A stretch of 64,000 nt of DNA from Epithemia pelagica (lineage: Eukaryota > Bacillariophyta > Bacillariophyceae > Surirellales > Surirellaceae): positions 5,208,001 through 5,272,000 of the forward strand of contig OX337228.1 in the NCBI GenBank assembly GCA_946965045.2. Direction: 5' to 3'. The position numbers and the translations under genes were made by a program. Below, in pieces: positions 17,388 to 27,305 of this stretch. The notes under the pieces are model-generated. The model saw nothing but the letters and a program-made list of their open reading frames with translations. It did no database searches and had not been told where the DNA came from. Positions within the stretch are counted from its first letter, which is position 1; each line of letters opens with the position of its first letter.

Positions 17388-18622
17388 TTAATGACGCCAC
17401 CCTTCGTTGGGGGCCGCTGGCTCTACCGCGGTCTCATCATAGGTTACCCAAGGGTGATCTTTAATCTCGATTAGCGAAAGTCTTTGCCTTGGGTCTTCAC
17501 GCAGCATTTTTTGAAGAAGATCTGCCGCTTCGGGGCTAACTGCTCGATCCCAGCTTTTCAACATTCGCTCCAAGCCGCCCCGTACCACCATACGATACCG
17601 CGGATCTTCTTCCCTCGCAAATTCCCAGGGCGGGAGTCCGACAAGCATTATAAACAGAATTACGCCAGTTGCCCAAAGATCGATCGCAAAACCATCAAAG
17701 GGAGCCTCACTTTTCAAAATTTCAGGTGAGATATAGTTTGGCTTCCCGCATGGAATCAGCGGTTGCATTAATCGTCTTAATGTTCCCGCACTAACGTCCG
17801 TCACGCTATCTTCATCGTCGTACGGGACCTTCAGACACATTCCAAGATCAATTATAACAGATCGTTTGTATTCGTCCACCAAGATATTTTCCAAGGACAT
17901 ATCACGATGACACACCCCCATTCTTTGGAGATGCGACACTCCCTGAAAAAGACAGAACACAACCTCGTGAGCTACTAGCCCCCACATGAATCGGACTTTC
18001 CGATAAATGATCATTGACGCACCTCGAGTACTTGCTTGAACCAAAAGCGAGCCATAGGCTCAGGGAATCGACCTGCCTGTTGGACAAAACCAAATAGATC
18101 TCCGGAGGAACAAAATGGCATGAACATCAAAAGGTAGTCTTCGTCTTCTAAAACATCGTAAACACCCATTACATGAGGATGAACACCATCTCTACTGACA
18201 AACTGCATTGCAGCAACCTCTTGTTGAGGATCTTCGATATGCCTTAGCTCCCGTATTTTCTGCCAAGACATGATTTTGACGGCGGCTTTGCCATCCGTCA
18301 CCTCCCACGGTACATTGGCATCGTTTCGGAATTTCAAGATTGTGCATTCTTTTACAACTCCAAAGATACACTTTCTTAGTTTTCTTCCGATCCAGTAAGC
18401 TCTCTCCGGTGGTCGACCATCCAAGTGCCTTTCAAAAACAATGTTTGTAGCTTCGAACACATCCCCCGTCCATGGATTCAATACATTGGCATCGAATCGC
18501 TCTGCTCTTCCTCGGGAGGACGGCTCGAATGGTAACGGCTGTGCTGGTGGTCCATTCATCTCAATGTCACTATAGGCAGCCGAAGCATTCTCCAGAAACG
18601 CCAGATCGTCCATTGTCTCCAT
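17388..18622 (-). CDS. Ser/Thr protein kinase, diatom-expanded type
   Basis: Two exons, 18023-18622 and 17388-17942, joined in phase 0 over an 80-bp intron (GTGCGT ... TTTTTCAG), giving 384 aa from the ATG at 18622. Kinase landmarks: the VAIK-type lysine in KAAVKIMSW, an ED pair in the hinge region, HRDMSLEN in the catalytic loop, IDLGMC in place of the usual DFG, a SPE instead of APE (NYISPEILKSEAPF), and IDLWATGVILF in helix F. The glycine-rich loop is degenerate (GRKLRKCIFGVVKEC). With the catalytic Asp, Asn and Lys present, activity is still plausible despite DLG. The FCSSGDLFGFVQQAGRF block is typical of a kinase group I associate with diatoms. Substrate unknown. Start codon choice is moderate; a second ATG lies 9 nt downstream. 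Confidence 0.88.
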
Positions 18623-19289
18623 GATGTCGTCCTTCTTGGTGGTGGAGGTATTAGACCCCTTGTCGATCTCTGATCCCAGTTGTGTGCGGCACGGCAACGG
18701 CGTGTATATCCCTGTAGTGAAGCACTATGTGTTCTCGATCAAATACGGCGAACTCTAGATAGGTAGGGGTAGGGGTCTCTGTTGCTCGTTCTTGCAGTTT
18801 TGGGTATGGAGCGAGCTCAAGAACATTTCTCGCGGCGACTCCCATTCCTCGGGAAGCGACCGCCTGAGACCTGGACCGATCTGATTTCCGGGTGCCTTCA
18901 AAAACGCGACTTCTTGTATCGTGTTTTGCGGTGGTTGCAGTCGCGATCCTATGAAGATCCCAAGGGAGACACAAGCGCCAAAGCGGTTGAAGGAAATCTC
19001 TCTCCTTGCCCGTTCAGCAACTCATTCGAGAGGGACTTGGACCATTGGACACTTCCGTTCATCTTCTTGATTGAAGGAGTGGGCGTTAGAGGAAGAGTCC
19101 TTGGTTGTTTGACTTCTCTTAGCATATACTGCACGTTATGCGAGGGGATCGAGATACCTGAGATATCAGCGATCACTTGTGCCTTAGAATGTTTGGAACC
19201 TCCTTTGAAATTGCCGTGTTTTGTGTTGAAAAAGCGTTCTGAAAGACCTGACTCATCATAGTCCAATAAGCGGTGTACCCCCACCGATA
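18623..19289. other. divergent promoter region, about 670 bp
   Basis: Separates the minus-strand kinase from the plus-strand Alba-domain gene. It contains ORFs of 107-159 codons on both strands, none with recognisable domains or family-like composition, plus a ggtaggggtagggg tract near 18758-18775. No feature is supported beyond promoter sequence. Confidence 0.5.
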
Positions 19290-20111
19290 ATGTCCAAAGA
19301 AAGTCGAAAGGAACCTACCAGTGAAAGTACGGATCACCAAGAAAAAAACGCGTCCACTGCCCAGGTTGCTCAGCATACTTTAGTTCCTGTTGCCCAAACA
19401 TCTTCGTCACATCATCTCCAATCCATCCCACCACATAGACCCGAACATGTACCAACTCCTGAAAGTGTTGAGGAGCCCAAAGCAACTTCGAAGAGAGATC
19501 TTCCCCCGGAGACAGCAGTTCACGAGCCAGACGAAACCGAAGTCCAGCCAAGACAAGTTATCGCTGTTAGTGCATCCAAAGGTCCAGCTGCATTTTTTAA
19601 TCTTGCTCGCAAGTTTCTGGTGACCGATGAAATGTGCGACCTCTCTGCTCTAGAGGGAGCAATTGTATCAGCTGTTGATGCTGCTCATCTATTGGAGCGA
19701 TCAAAGCTTGCAACTATTACGAGGTGTGTCTGAAAATCTGCTTGTCTTCTTTCTTTGGAAACGCGCTAACCTCTTATATTTTTCAGAATTCAAACATCAT
19801 ACGTCACTGTCGAGCCAAAAAGACGGAAACAAGCACCTGTCACACCTGGAGCCGCGGCGGAAGCTCATCAAGTGTATTCCCCAGTCTCTGGTCAGACTAT
19901 GCAAGATACAGGGTCCTCCGGATCTCCTCAAGAAAGCCAGGCACGACGCACAAGTACAGGTAGGGAATTGAGGAGAGCTCGTATTGTAATCACAGTTAAA
20001 CGAACGCAGAGCTACAAGAAATGGTTGGAAGACAATCCCCTTCAAGCTATCATCGCGGGTGATGTAGAAGACGATCAAGGAGTCGAGCCAGCGCTTGCGG
20101 TGGAACCCTAG
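19290..20111 (+). CDS. Alba-domain nucleic-acid-binding protein
   Basis: Two exons, 19290-19723 and 19787-20111, spliced in phase 2 over a 63-bp intron, giving 252 aa. Residues about 85-150 match the Alba fold: FFNLARKFLVTD, then an SALEGAIVSAVDAAHLLE helix, then LATITRIQTSYVTVEP across the splice junction. The last strand, RRARIVITVKRTQ, comes only after an insert of about 45 Ser/Gln-rich residues. Alba proteins bind RNA or DNA; eukaryotic relatives act in RNA stability, translation or RNase P/MRP-related roles. The N-terminal 85 residues are disordered and Pro/Thr/Ser-rich. Domain assignment is fairly good because helix and strand order agree; which Alba subgroup is not decided. Confidence 0.72.
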
Positions 20112-20774
20112 AGGGAATCTGTAAGGTCGTTTGAAACACATGTGGTCGTTTTCCACATTTCGTTCAGATGAACGGAACTATCAAGTGAATCCCGTCGTTG
20201 ATCATTCAGTCGCTAAGGGGAAAAGAGATTGTGTTACTCATGCAGTTAGAAATGTCGGACTTCTGGTTTTTCCCATTGCCTTATCCAACGACAAACGTCG
20301 GAAAGGCTTGAAATTTGATGCCTTTTAGTCTACGATCCTCCGCGACCCGAAAACGGAATAGACATTAAACATAAGCAATGATAGACTAATAATACTTCTC
20401 CCTGTTGAGAGAAAGGAAACAAGTAGAATTCTCTCTAAAGCCCACTCAAGGGCGGCAAGTCCAATGGAATAGGCGTATTATCGCATCAGGTATCAGGTAG
20501 CCTATCGAGAATCGAGCAAGAACTTCAAGGTCACGAAGACGCGACAACAGCGACCTACTCGTACACGTCACGATCATTTGCAGAGCTATGAATGCTAACT
20601 CTGGAATAGCGAGCTATTTTACACTACTCCCTTACTCCGTGTATCTACGCAAAAGAATTTAAGATTGGCCTTATCCTCATCATAGGGAAAGGTCGTACTC
20701 CTACGAACAAACGTGTAAAGGGTTGAGCAACGACACCATGTTTTGGAGTTATGATATATATCGAATGAACACTC
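20112..20774. other. intergenic, about 660 bp
   Basis: Between two convergent 3' ends. Only short, unconvincing ORFs. No repeat or RNA recognised. Confidence 0.5.
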
Positions 20775-22398
20775 CTATTGCTGAAGTATTTTCAAACACC
20801 GTTCAGTTTCATGGGCCAAAAGATCATTGCACACAGAGCCATACTTGTTTGCGGTCCGAAGACTTTCCTCAATACCTTGTCCAATCATAAAGCTCTTAGC
20901 TGCTCTAGAGCCAAAGGCAAGGCTGTGGACACAAACAGCAGCTCTTGTAGCGTTGCATGCATTTGTTTCAACACGCTTAATCTCATCCAACAGAGTCGGA
21001 AAGAGACATTCACGGAACCAGAGCTGTTCGCCAAAGCTTGTGGCGAGACAGCCATCCTTGGCACAGAGAGAAAGTGAATTTGCAAATATAGTGAGTGCAC
21101 ATTGCCGCAACAACTCGGAATTGTTTGCAAGTCCTGCTTCATCTATGATATCGGTGTTGAAAACATCTCTCTCTATCAACGCCATAATTTCTTCCCGAAT
21201 ATCATCACCACCGGAACCAAGCGCAATCGCCTTCGAAATAGATAAACAGATGACAGGATTAGTCTTGAACGGGTCAGTTAGACAACAAAGGCTCTCTAGA
21301 CCCAGGAGGTTTGCGTCACGTTTCTGCGATCTGAGCATTGATGTAGCATCTTCCAAGGCAGATTGAGAAATCTCGGTTTCGTTGTAATCAGTCTTCACGC
21401 CCTGCAAACACTTCATATCACGAACGGGTTTGTTTTCAAAAGGAGGAGGAACGCTAGATGCACTGTTGTCCTTGCCTTCTGCGGCGTCCAAAATCGCACG
21501 ACAAACCCTCATAAAACATGAGGCTGGACCACTGCGTCTTTGGACCTCAACTACAACAGGATCACCATTCTCGCTGCCTGCATAGAGGCGAATACGAAAG
21601 CTCACAAAGTCCCTTGTTTTGCATTTGGCTTTGGGTGGTTTGGACTTGTATGCGGCCTCAACAGAGTGATTGCGAAGCACATCTGAGATACGAGTGGCCA
21701 CAACAGGGGCTTCGATGCCCTCAATAAGACGGTGTGTTCTTTCAAGAGGAAAATCTTCTGGAACCATCTCCAGATCTTCTCGCTTGACGGTCCACGTCAT
21801 GGGCACCACCAATTCATCCCATTCCTGATGCATCCCTACCGATCCCTTGGAACCTCGTGAGACAAGCGAAGGCCGTTCAAAACCCAAGGGAGAAGGTTTT
21901 GAAATTGGGGTGGTAGGTCGGAAAAGCGCTGAAGAACTTATTCTTGGAGCAATTTGCACCGACCTGTGAGCAAGCAAAAAAAGATATCAGAAAATAATTC
22001 AGATGGACAACATGCAATGGTCTTTGTTGATTGATTGATGAGCAGTGAGCGAAGACATAAAATTAAGCCACTTGAAAAGCCTCGAAGAACACAAATGAAC
22101 AAAACCTCAAATGTCCTCCGTAGAAATGTACGACACAAGATCAACGAGGAACAACAAACCCAAGAACTCATGGGAGGTCACCATGGCAGCACCATACGAT
22201 GTTTCTTTCAAATCAACCTCTCTCTTTTAACTCCCACCACAGATGGCTGAATTCCATATATTGATGCATTTGCTTCACCCACCTTGGTTCCGGCCTCTCC
22301 TGCATGATAGAGGGAAGCCCTTCTTGTATATTGAACGCCTTTCTCATTGCGGCGGACCCTATTACGTTCTGTTGCTGATTATCAGATGAGGAACTCAT
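20775..22398 (-). CDS. hypothetical protein, helical-repeat C-terminus
   Basis: Predicted as two exons, 22238-22398 and 20775-21963, joined in phase 2 across a 274-bp intron (GTGGGA ... TTGCTCACAG), giving 449 aa. The second exon is certain as a long ORF. The first exon (MSSSSDNQQQ ...) is inferred because it has an ATG, a donor in the right phase and no other partner. A folded block of mixed beta type (FVSFRIRLYAG ... VVVEVQRRSG) is followed by about 200 residues of short helices resembling ARM/HEAT-type repeats (LLGLESLCCL, LLRQCALTIFANS, TRAAVCVHSLAF). I do not recognise the family, and no catalytic motif is visible. The acceptor choice is good, the donor weaker. Confidence 0.65.
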
Positions 22399-23162
22399 TC
22401 TGTTTGCGTTCCCCGAAATACCTCGCAACACATCCAGCCTTTTAAAATTGGTTTCACTCTTGACTCTTGATTATAAGTTTGTTTGTCTTGCACTAATAAT
22501 CGTATGTGATGTGGTTGATCAATTTTGTTCTGTTGTTAGTTGGCCCCAGAGCGAACCCGTTGCTGAATGGGAAACCGGGGACCGGAGATAAGAAAATTGG
22601 GAAGAAGCTGAGACAAAGCTCTCGCAAGAAAAAATCTGGACTTTCGGTGCATGTTAGCTTCTGAGAGCGATGGGAGTTTGTTGTAGTATAGTATGATAGT
22701 GTATAAAAGTCACAATTCAATTACACTCCAACGTGAATAGCGTTTTGTCTGTTCTTTGAGCTCTGACATTTTGAGAATCCACGTACGAGTCAAGGATGCT
22801 TCTTTCATGTTCCTGCTTACATTTCCCCTCATCACTCTTGGTTAAACTGTACAAGTCCGAAATGATCACACTGCACATACGAGTACAGCAACCCTAGCCT
22901 CTAACCTCTAAGGGCATGAGCAGTGAGCAGTCTTCATTGGCAAGACAGGTTGAACTGCATAGCTTCCGCGACTATTGTTCCGGGAGGCGGGAGGTTCGAA
23001 AAAATGTGTGATTGCAAAATAGAATACCTCTCTTCTCTCTTCCCATTTCCTCTATCTTACCGATTTCCCCTATCTCTCCTAGACAACAAATATAAAGCAG
23101 AGCAACCTCTAGAGGAACAAACCTTGTGACAGAAGCTGTCTCATTAAGCTTATACATAGAAA
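22399..23162. other. intergenic, about 760 bp
   Basis: Upstream of the 449-aa gene and downstream of CK2. No supported ORF, repeat or RNA gene. Confidence 0.5.
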
Positions 23163-24279
23163 TTAGACATGGTAGTTGGTACTTTGCGGCTGTGATGTAG
23201 AGCTCGTGGAAGTTTGTTGCTGTCGTCCAGCAGCTTCACGTACAGGAGCGAAGTACACATGTGCCATTGCCTCCTTGGCGGACAATCGTTCTTGATGATC
23301 ATACCGTAGTAACTTCGACACAAAATCAATGGCTTCTTCAGATACAAGGTGTTGATTTTCCGGAGTGATGAATTTCTGCCACGGCTTTTTGGAATGGCGC
23401 CCAAGAATTCCGTCAAAGTGCGGATCAAGCTCCAGATCGTACGTATCCAAGTAATGAAAAAGCTCCTCTGTACCCAGCACTTTGGCAATCTTAACAAGCT
23501 GGTCGTAGTTATCGTGACCATGAAAAAAGGGCTCCTTCCGGAAAATCATACCCGCGAACATACAACCCAAACTCCACATATCGAGAGAATAATCATATTC
23601 TTGCAGGTCAACAAGGAGCTCTGGTCCCTTGAAATAACGAGACGCAACTCTCACATTGTACTCTCTTCCAGGGTGATAGAACTCAGCGAGGCCCCAATCA
23701 ATTAAGCGCAGCTGTCTCTTCTCATGGTCGATCATAACATTGTGCGGCTTCACATCTCGGTGCATGACTCCATTCGAATGGCAATAGTCCAAGGCTTTGA
23801 GGAGTTCGAAAATGTAGAATCGAATATCAAAGTCTGAGAGCGTAGGATAAAGAACCTTGAAATCCGTGTTGTTAACATGTTCAAAGATAAGAGACGGAGT
23901 CTTCGATTGCGGATCTCGGACTACATCCAAAAGTTGGATGATATTGGTACCACCACACATATTTTGCAATATCTTGATTTCACGTTTGATTTTCTTTTTC
24001 TTGACAGGTTTGAGAATTTTGATCACACATTTTGTGTTATTAACAACATTGATCCCCTCGAAAACTTCACTATACTTGCCCCGGCCAATTTTACGAATGA
24101 CTTCGTACTCTTCCTGGTCGCCCCAGTTTACTGTTAGTGCTTCATAGTCCCAGTAGTCACGCGGACGATGCACGTTAACATCTGAATATACTCTACAGAG
24201 AACAAGGCATACAATGAGAACACCGGCAGATCCATGAAAACAAAGAATCAGCGCGGCAAACTCACCTCGCCCTGCTCAT
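23163..24279 (-). CDS. CK2A: casein kinase 2 catalytic subunit alpha
   Basis: Two exons: a tiny first coding exon 24266-24279 (14 nt, MSRA plus part of R) and 23163-24192, joined over a 73-bp intron (GTGAGT ... CTGTAG), giving 347 aa. The join restores the family N-terminus [20 protein letters not shown] exactly. CK2 hallmarks are [11 protein letters not shown] (glycine loop), the basic cluster [11 protein letters not shown] used for substrate and regulatory-subunit contacts, HRDVKPHN, the DWG in place of DFG ([12 protein letters not shown]) and GPELLVD. CK2 is an acidophilic, constitutively active Ser/Thr kinase in nucleus and cytoplasm. The C-terminal 25 residues are Gln/Ser/Thr-rich. Identity is firm, and the short first exon is strongly supported by the protein match. 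Confidence 0.96.
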
Positions 24280-24611
24280 ATTGATTCCCAATCAACGTCC
24301 AAAGTTCGTTCCTGAATAAAGTTAAAATGCACGAGAGAATATAATAAAGCTTCAATACATACGTCTCCAAAGCTGGGACTTGAACAGCAGACACAAGACC
24401 GTCAACAGGGGACTTCGACAACCTTGGGTTTGTGGCAAGTGGCAAAAAGCACGGGGTCGAACGATGTCGTCTGTCTGGCGTTAAAAAGCCATATGGTATC
24501 TATGGTGGTATTGGGATATAAGACATCCCCTCTAGCTAGCAGCTACAGGAGTCCTACACGGTTACAGCGACTACGAGGAGACTTTTTGGGCATGGCAGAA
24601 TGATCTAGAGA
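24280..24611. other. divergent promoter region, about 330 bp
   Basis: Between CK2 (minus) and the ankyrin-like gene (plus). It holds a tagctagcagctacaggagt stretch (about 24534-24553) related to the recurring promoter motif described elsewhere. No ORF is supported. Confidence 0.45.
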
Positions 24612-25697
24612 ATGGATGATGCGGCAACTTCCAATGTAGATGCATTTGCTAACGACTTTATCGATGAGATAGTCAGACTTCTTGAACAAGAGAAATGGGA
24701 AGACGCATCGGAGCGTACATTAGCTGCCCATTCTCGTTACTTGTCTTTGCCGGCGTCATATCATCGTTTTGGTGGACTTGTCATGGGATCCGCATGCTAC
24801 AAAGATTCTGCGACTCTTCGGTTTTTTGAAGTTGTCATTCAGGTCGCTGGGGATCAAGCGGTGACCTACAAAGATGCCGGGTTGAGAACGCCACTGCATA
24901 TGGTTCTGATGTATTTAGACCGCCCTGATATCTGTCGATTGCTCGTGACAACTGCTCCAAGAACAGTAGACATGCATGATATTGCCGGCTTGCGTCCTGT
25001 CGATGTTTTAACTCAGAAAATCCATATGAAGGAGGAACGGTTGCGCTACTTAAAGAAGGCAACATTTGGTAGAGATGTCGACTCGCGAAAGCAGGATGAA
25101 ATCAATACTGAGTTACGGATGCTTGAAAATTGCTGGGAATGCGCCAGAATATGTTGCTTGGTGCACGGTCGAGCCTTAGAAAGCAATCCGAATCTACCAC
25201 TTGTTCATTCCTGCTGTCTTGATCGAAGACGCGTCCCATTGTCTTTGTTGCATTTTGCAGTGAAAAGGAATCCTGATCAGCTTAAGGTCCAGGACGAGGT
25301 AAACAGTGAGACTCCTTTGCATATCTTGGCCAGGCAATTTTCCCCTGACACTGATGATGTTGATGAAGAATCTGATCTGTTGAAAAAAGTATGTGAATCT
25401 CTCCCCGCTGCAGCTTGTATGTTGAATGTCGATTACAAGTATCCACTTGACCTTGCAATCGAATCCGGACGGAAATGGCGTAGCGGTTGTCGTTGCTTAA
25501 CCAAAGCATGCCCATCAGCCGTGCTCCACCAAAAACAGTCGGACGACTGTGGTAACGAAGACAGAAGTATTTTTCAAATCTTGATGAGCGCTCTGAGAAA
25601 CGAAGAGTTCGTGCACGATGTGATTTTCCAGATTCTTCGCTCTCGACCCCAAATACTATTTGAAGATGGTGAAATAAGTAGTGGCACTTCCCTATGA
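24612..25697 (+). CDS. ankyrin-repeat-like protein
   Basis: A single-exon 361-aa protein beginning MDDAATSNVDAF. The repeats are divergent ankyrins: RTPLHMVLMYLDRPDICRLL, then SLLHFAVKRNPDQLKVQDE, TPLHILARQF and YPLDLAIESGR, each fitting the TPLH/PLxxA pattern. A Cys-rich loop (CWECARICCLVHG) sits in the middle. No other domain is visible. Proteins of this style form a large family in diatoms and probably act as binding scaffolds; a specific role cannot be given. It is divergent from CK2 and convergent with AATF. Confidence 0.75.
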   Translation: MDDAATSNVDAFANDFIDEIVRLLEQEKWEDASERTLAAHSRYLSLPASYHRFGGLVMGSACYKDSATLRFFEVVIQVAGDQAVTYKDAGLRTPLHMVLMYLDRPDICRLLVTTAPRTVDMHDIAGLRPVDVLTQKIHMKEERLRYLKKATFGRDVDSRKQDEINTELRMLENCWECARICCLVHGRALESNPNLPLVHSCCLDRRRVPLSLLHFAVKRNPDQLKVQDEVNSETPLHILARQFSPDTDDVDEESDLLKKVCESLPAAACMLNVDYKYPLDLAIESGRKWRSGCRCLTKACPSAVLHQKQSDDCGNEDRSIFQILMSALRNEEFVHDVIFQILRSRPQILFEDGEISSGTSL

Positions 25698-25759
25698 ATC
25701 ATCATCTATGTACCATGTCTCGTAAACAATCTTAACCACACCATAACCTCGGAGCTATT

Positions 25760-26653
25760 CTAAGTAGTGTTCGATTGTTCTCTGGTGCCTGTCGCCCCTC
25801 CAAAGAGTGATTGAAACCAAGCTTCTTCACCGAGCATGTGTGAAGTCGTTTGTCTAGACAGTGGAAAGGTGAACTTCTCCAATTTCGGAATGGGTGTGTA
25901 TCGAATTTTGCGTCCTTTGCTGGCTCGACGATCTACGGAATTTACGGTTCTTCGTTTATCAAGGGTCTTGTGCTGCAATTTGGAGTCATTGGACTGTTTC
26001 GAAGAATCCGCCGACGACAAGAAATCTTTCAACAGCTGCTGATAAACCTTGGAATCTTCGAAACAGTCAGTCGTATTATTTTCTCCCTGACTGTTCTTTT
26101 GTACAAACTCTTCATGCTTGACACTCTGTTGTACTTGTTCCCAAAAGGTCGAGTCCAATACTCGAAAATGCGAATTCGACGTAAGACCGGAATGCAATCT
26201 GACTTCTTTGTGTCGTTGGTTTAATACCGATTCCCATTCTTTCTCACATTCCACGAAATCTTCTTCTAGTTTACGTTGAAAAGCAACGTTGTCGGCCAAA
26301 AGCTCATCGTAGTCTGTTCTTAAATCATCATCCTCATCACGGTCATAACGTCTTAGAACCGTATCTCGAGCCTGTAGCAAGTTTTTGAGAAGATCGTTGC
26401 AGTGCTGAATCGTGGCACCCAATGCCTCATCGTCATTATCGAGGGTTTTGTCGCCCTGAGTTGCGCGTTGGAGAAGTATGCGTACTTCGACGAGCTTATT
26501 GTGAATATTCTGCTGCGAGATAGCAGCTAGACCGCTCTGTTTCCTTCTCTGAGATGACGATTTCTGAGTTTTCAGAGCAATGGCGTCTTCTTCATCCAGC
26601 TCTTGCACTGACTGGAAGACGGATCTGTCTCGCTTTCTCCGCAAATTGCTCAT
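25760..26653 (-). CDS. AATF: AATF/Che-1/Bfr2-like ribosome biogenesis factor
   Basis: A single-exon 297-aa protein starting at the ATG at 26653. The C-terminal TRAUB domain is clear: VYQQLLKDFLSS, then the signature RRASKGRKIRYTPIPKLEKF, then AWFQSLFGG. The preceding helical region (KLVEVRILLQRATQG ... NDLLKNLLQAR) is the AATF leucine-zipper-like domain. The family acts in the small-subunit processome, in early 40S pre-rRNA processing in the nucleolus. Known yeast and human proteins are over 500 residues, longer mainly through an acidic N-terminus that is almost absent here. The promoter contains a dense cluster of the ctcctaggag motif. The family call is confident. Confidence 0.9.
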   Translation of the reverse strand: MSNLRRKRDRSVFQSVQELDEEDAIALKTQKSSSQRRKQSGLAAISQQNIHNKLVEVRILLQRATQGDKTLDNDDEALGATIQHCNDLLKNLLQARDTVLRRYDRDEDDDLRTDYDELLADNVAFQRKLEEDFVECEKEWESVLNQRHKEVRLHSGLTSNSHFRVLDSTFWEQVQQSVKHEEFVQKNSQGENNTTDCFEDSKVYQQLLKDFLSSADSSKQSNDSKLQHKTLDKRRTVNSVDRRASKGRKIRYTPIPKLEKFTFPLSRQTTSHMLGEEAWFQSLFGGATGTREQSNTT

Positions 26654-27305
26654 GATTGTTGGCTGGAATCTGGAATGCGCCGAGATTTGTGGTGGTAGAG
26701 GAGGGAACAGAAGAAGTCTGTCCTTCTGTCCAACGGGAACCCGCTATGCGTTGTAGCTGGGTAGTCTGCCTCATCTTGCAACTACTCCTACCTACTCCTA
26801 CTCCTACTCCTGGGAGTAATGTATTACTCCTAGGAGTATGTTGTATAAGAACGGAACCCGATGGTAGTTGAGAATATGGATGCTACAGACTGATCGGACA
26901 CGACAAGTTTCGGTGGAATGGACCATCATCAAGTGATAAGAGCGTTGAAGATAAAGGAAAAACATTTTCTCTGAATCCCTGTTGGTACCAAAACATCAGA
27001 CATGTTGATGGATCTAATGAGAATGATGGAGAATGATTATGATGCGATGAGACATATAGGTAGCGAGAAAGGAGTATGGGGTAGGGTACCTTTTATACAA
27101 AAGTAGTTGAGTTGAGAGATTTGAGATTCGAGAAAATGTGAGGGACGATGAGTCAGGTTGTGTCGCGCGGGCCTCCCCTTGCACGCATGCATGAAATCAA
27201 GGAGTATTAACTTTCGAAAACATTATGGAACCGTATAATTCATTGTAGGGGTAGCTCCCATTCAAAAGTTGTCTAACGGCGACAAAATTAGATCTGTTGT
27301 TCACC
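26654..27305. promoter_or_regulatory. divergent promoter with actcctaggagt cluster
   Basis: About 650 bp between AATF (minus) and the following plus gene. Positions 26783-26840 hold repeated actcct units ending in a perfect 12-bp palindrome actcctaggagt (about 26826-26837). The rest has no supported ORF. Confidence 0.55.

Noticed and set aside
18651-19284. ORFs of 107-159 codons on both strands between the kinase and Alba genes
   Set aside because: No domain, biased or random-looking composition, and they overlap each other on opposite strands.
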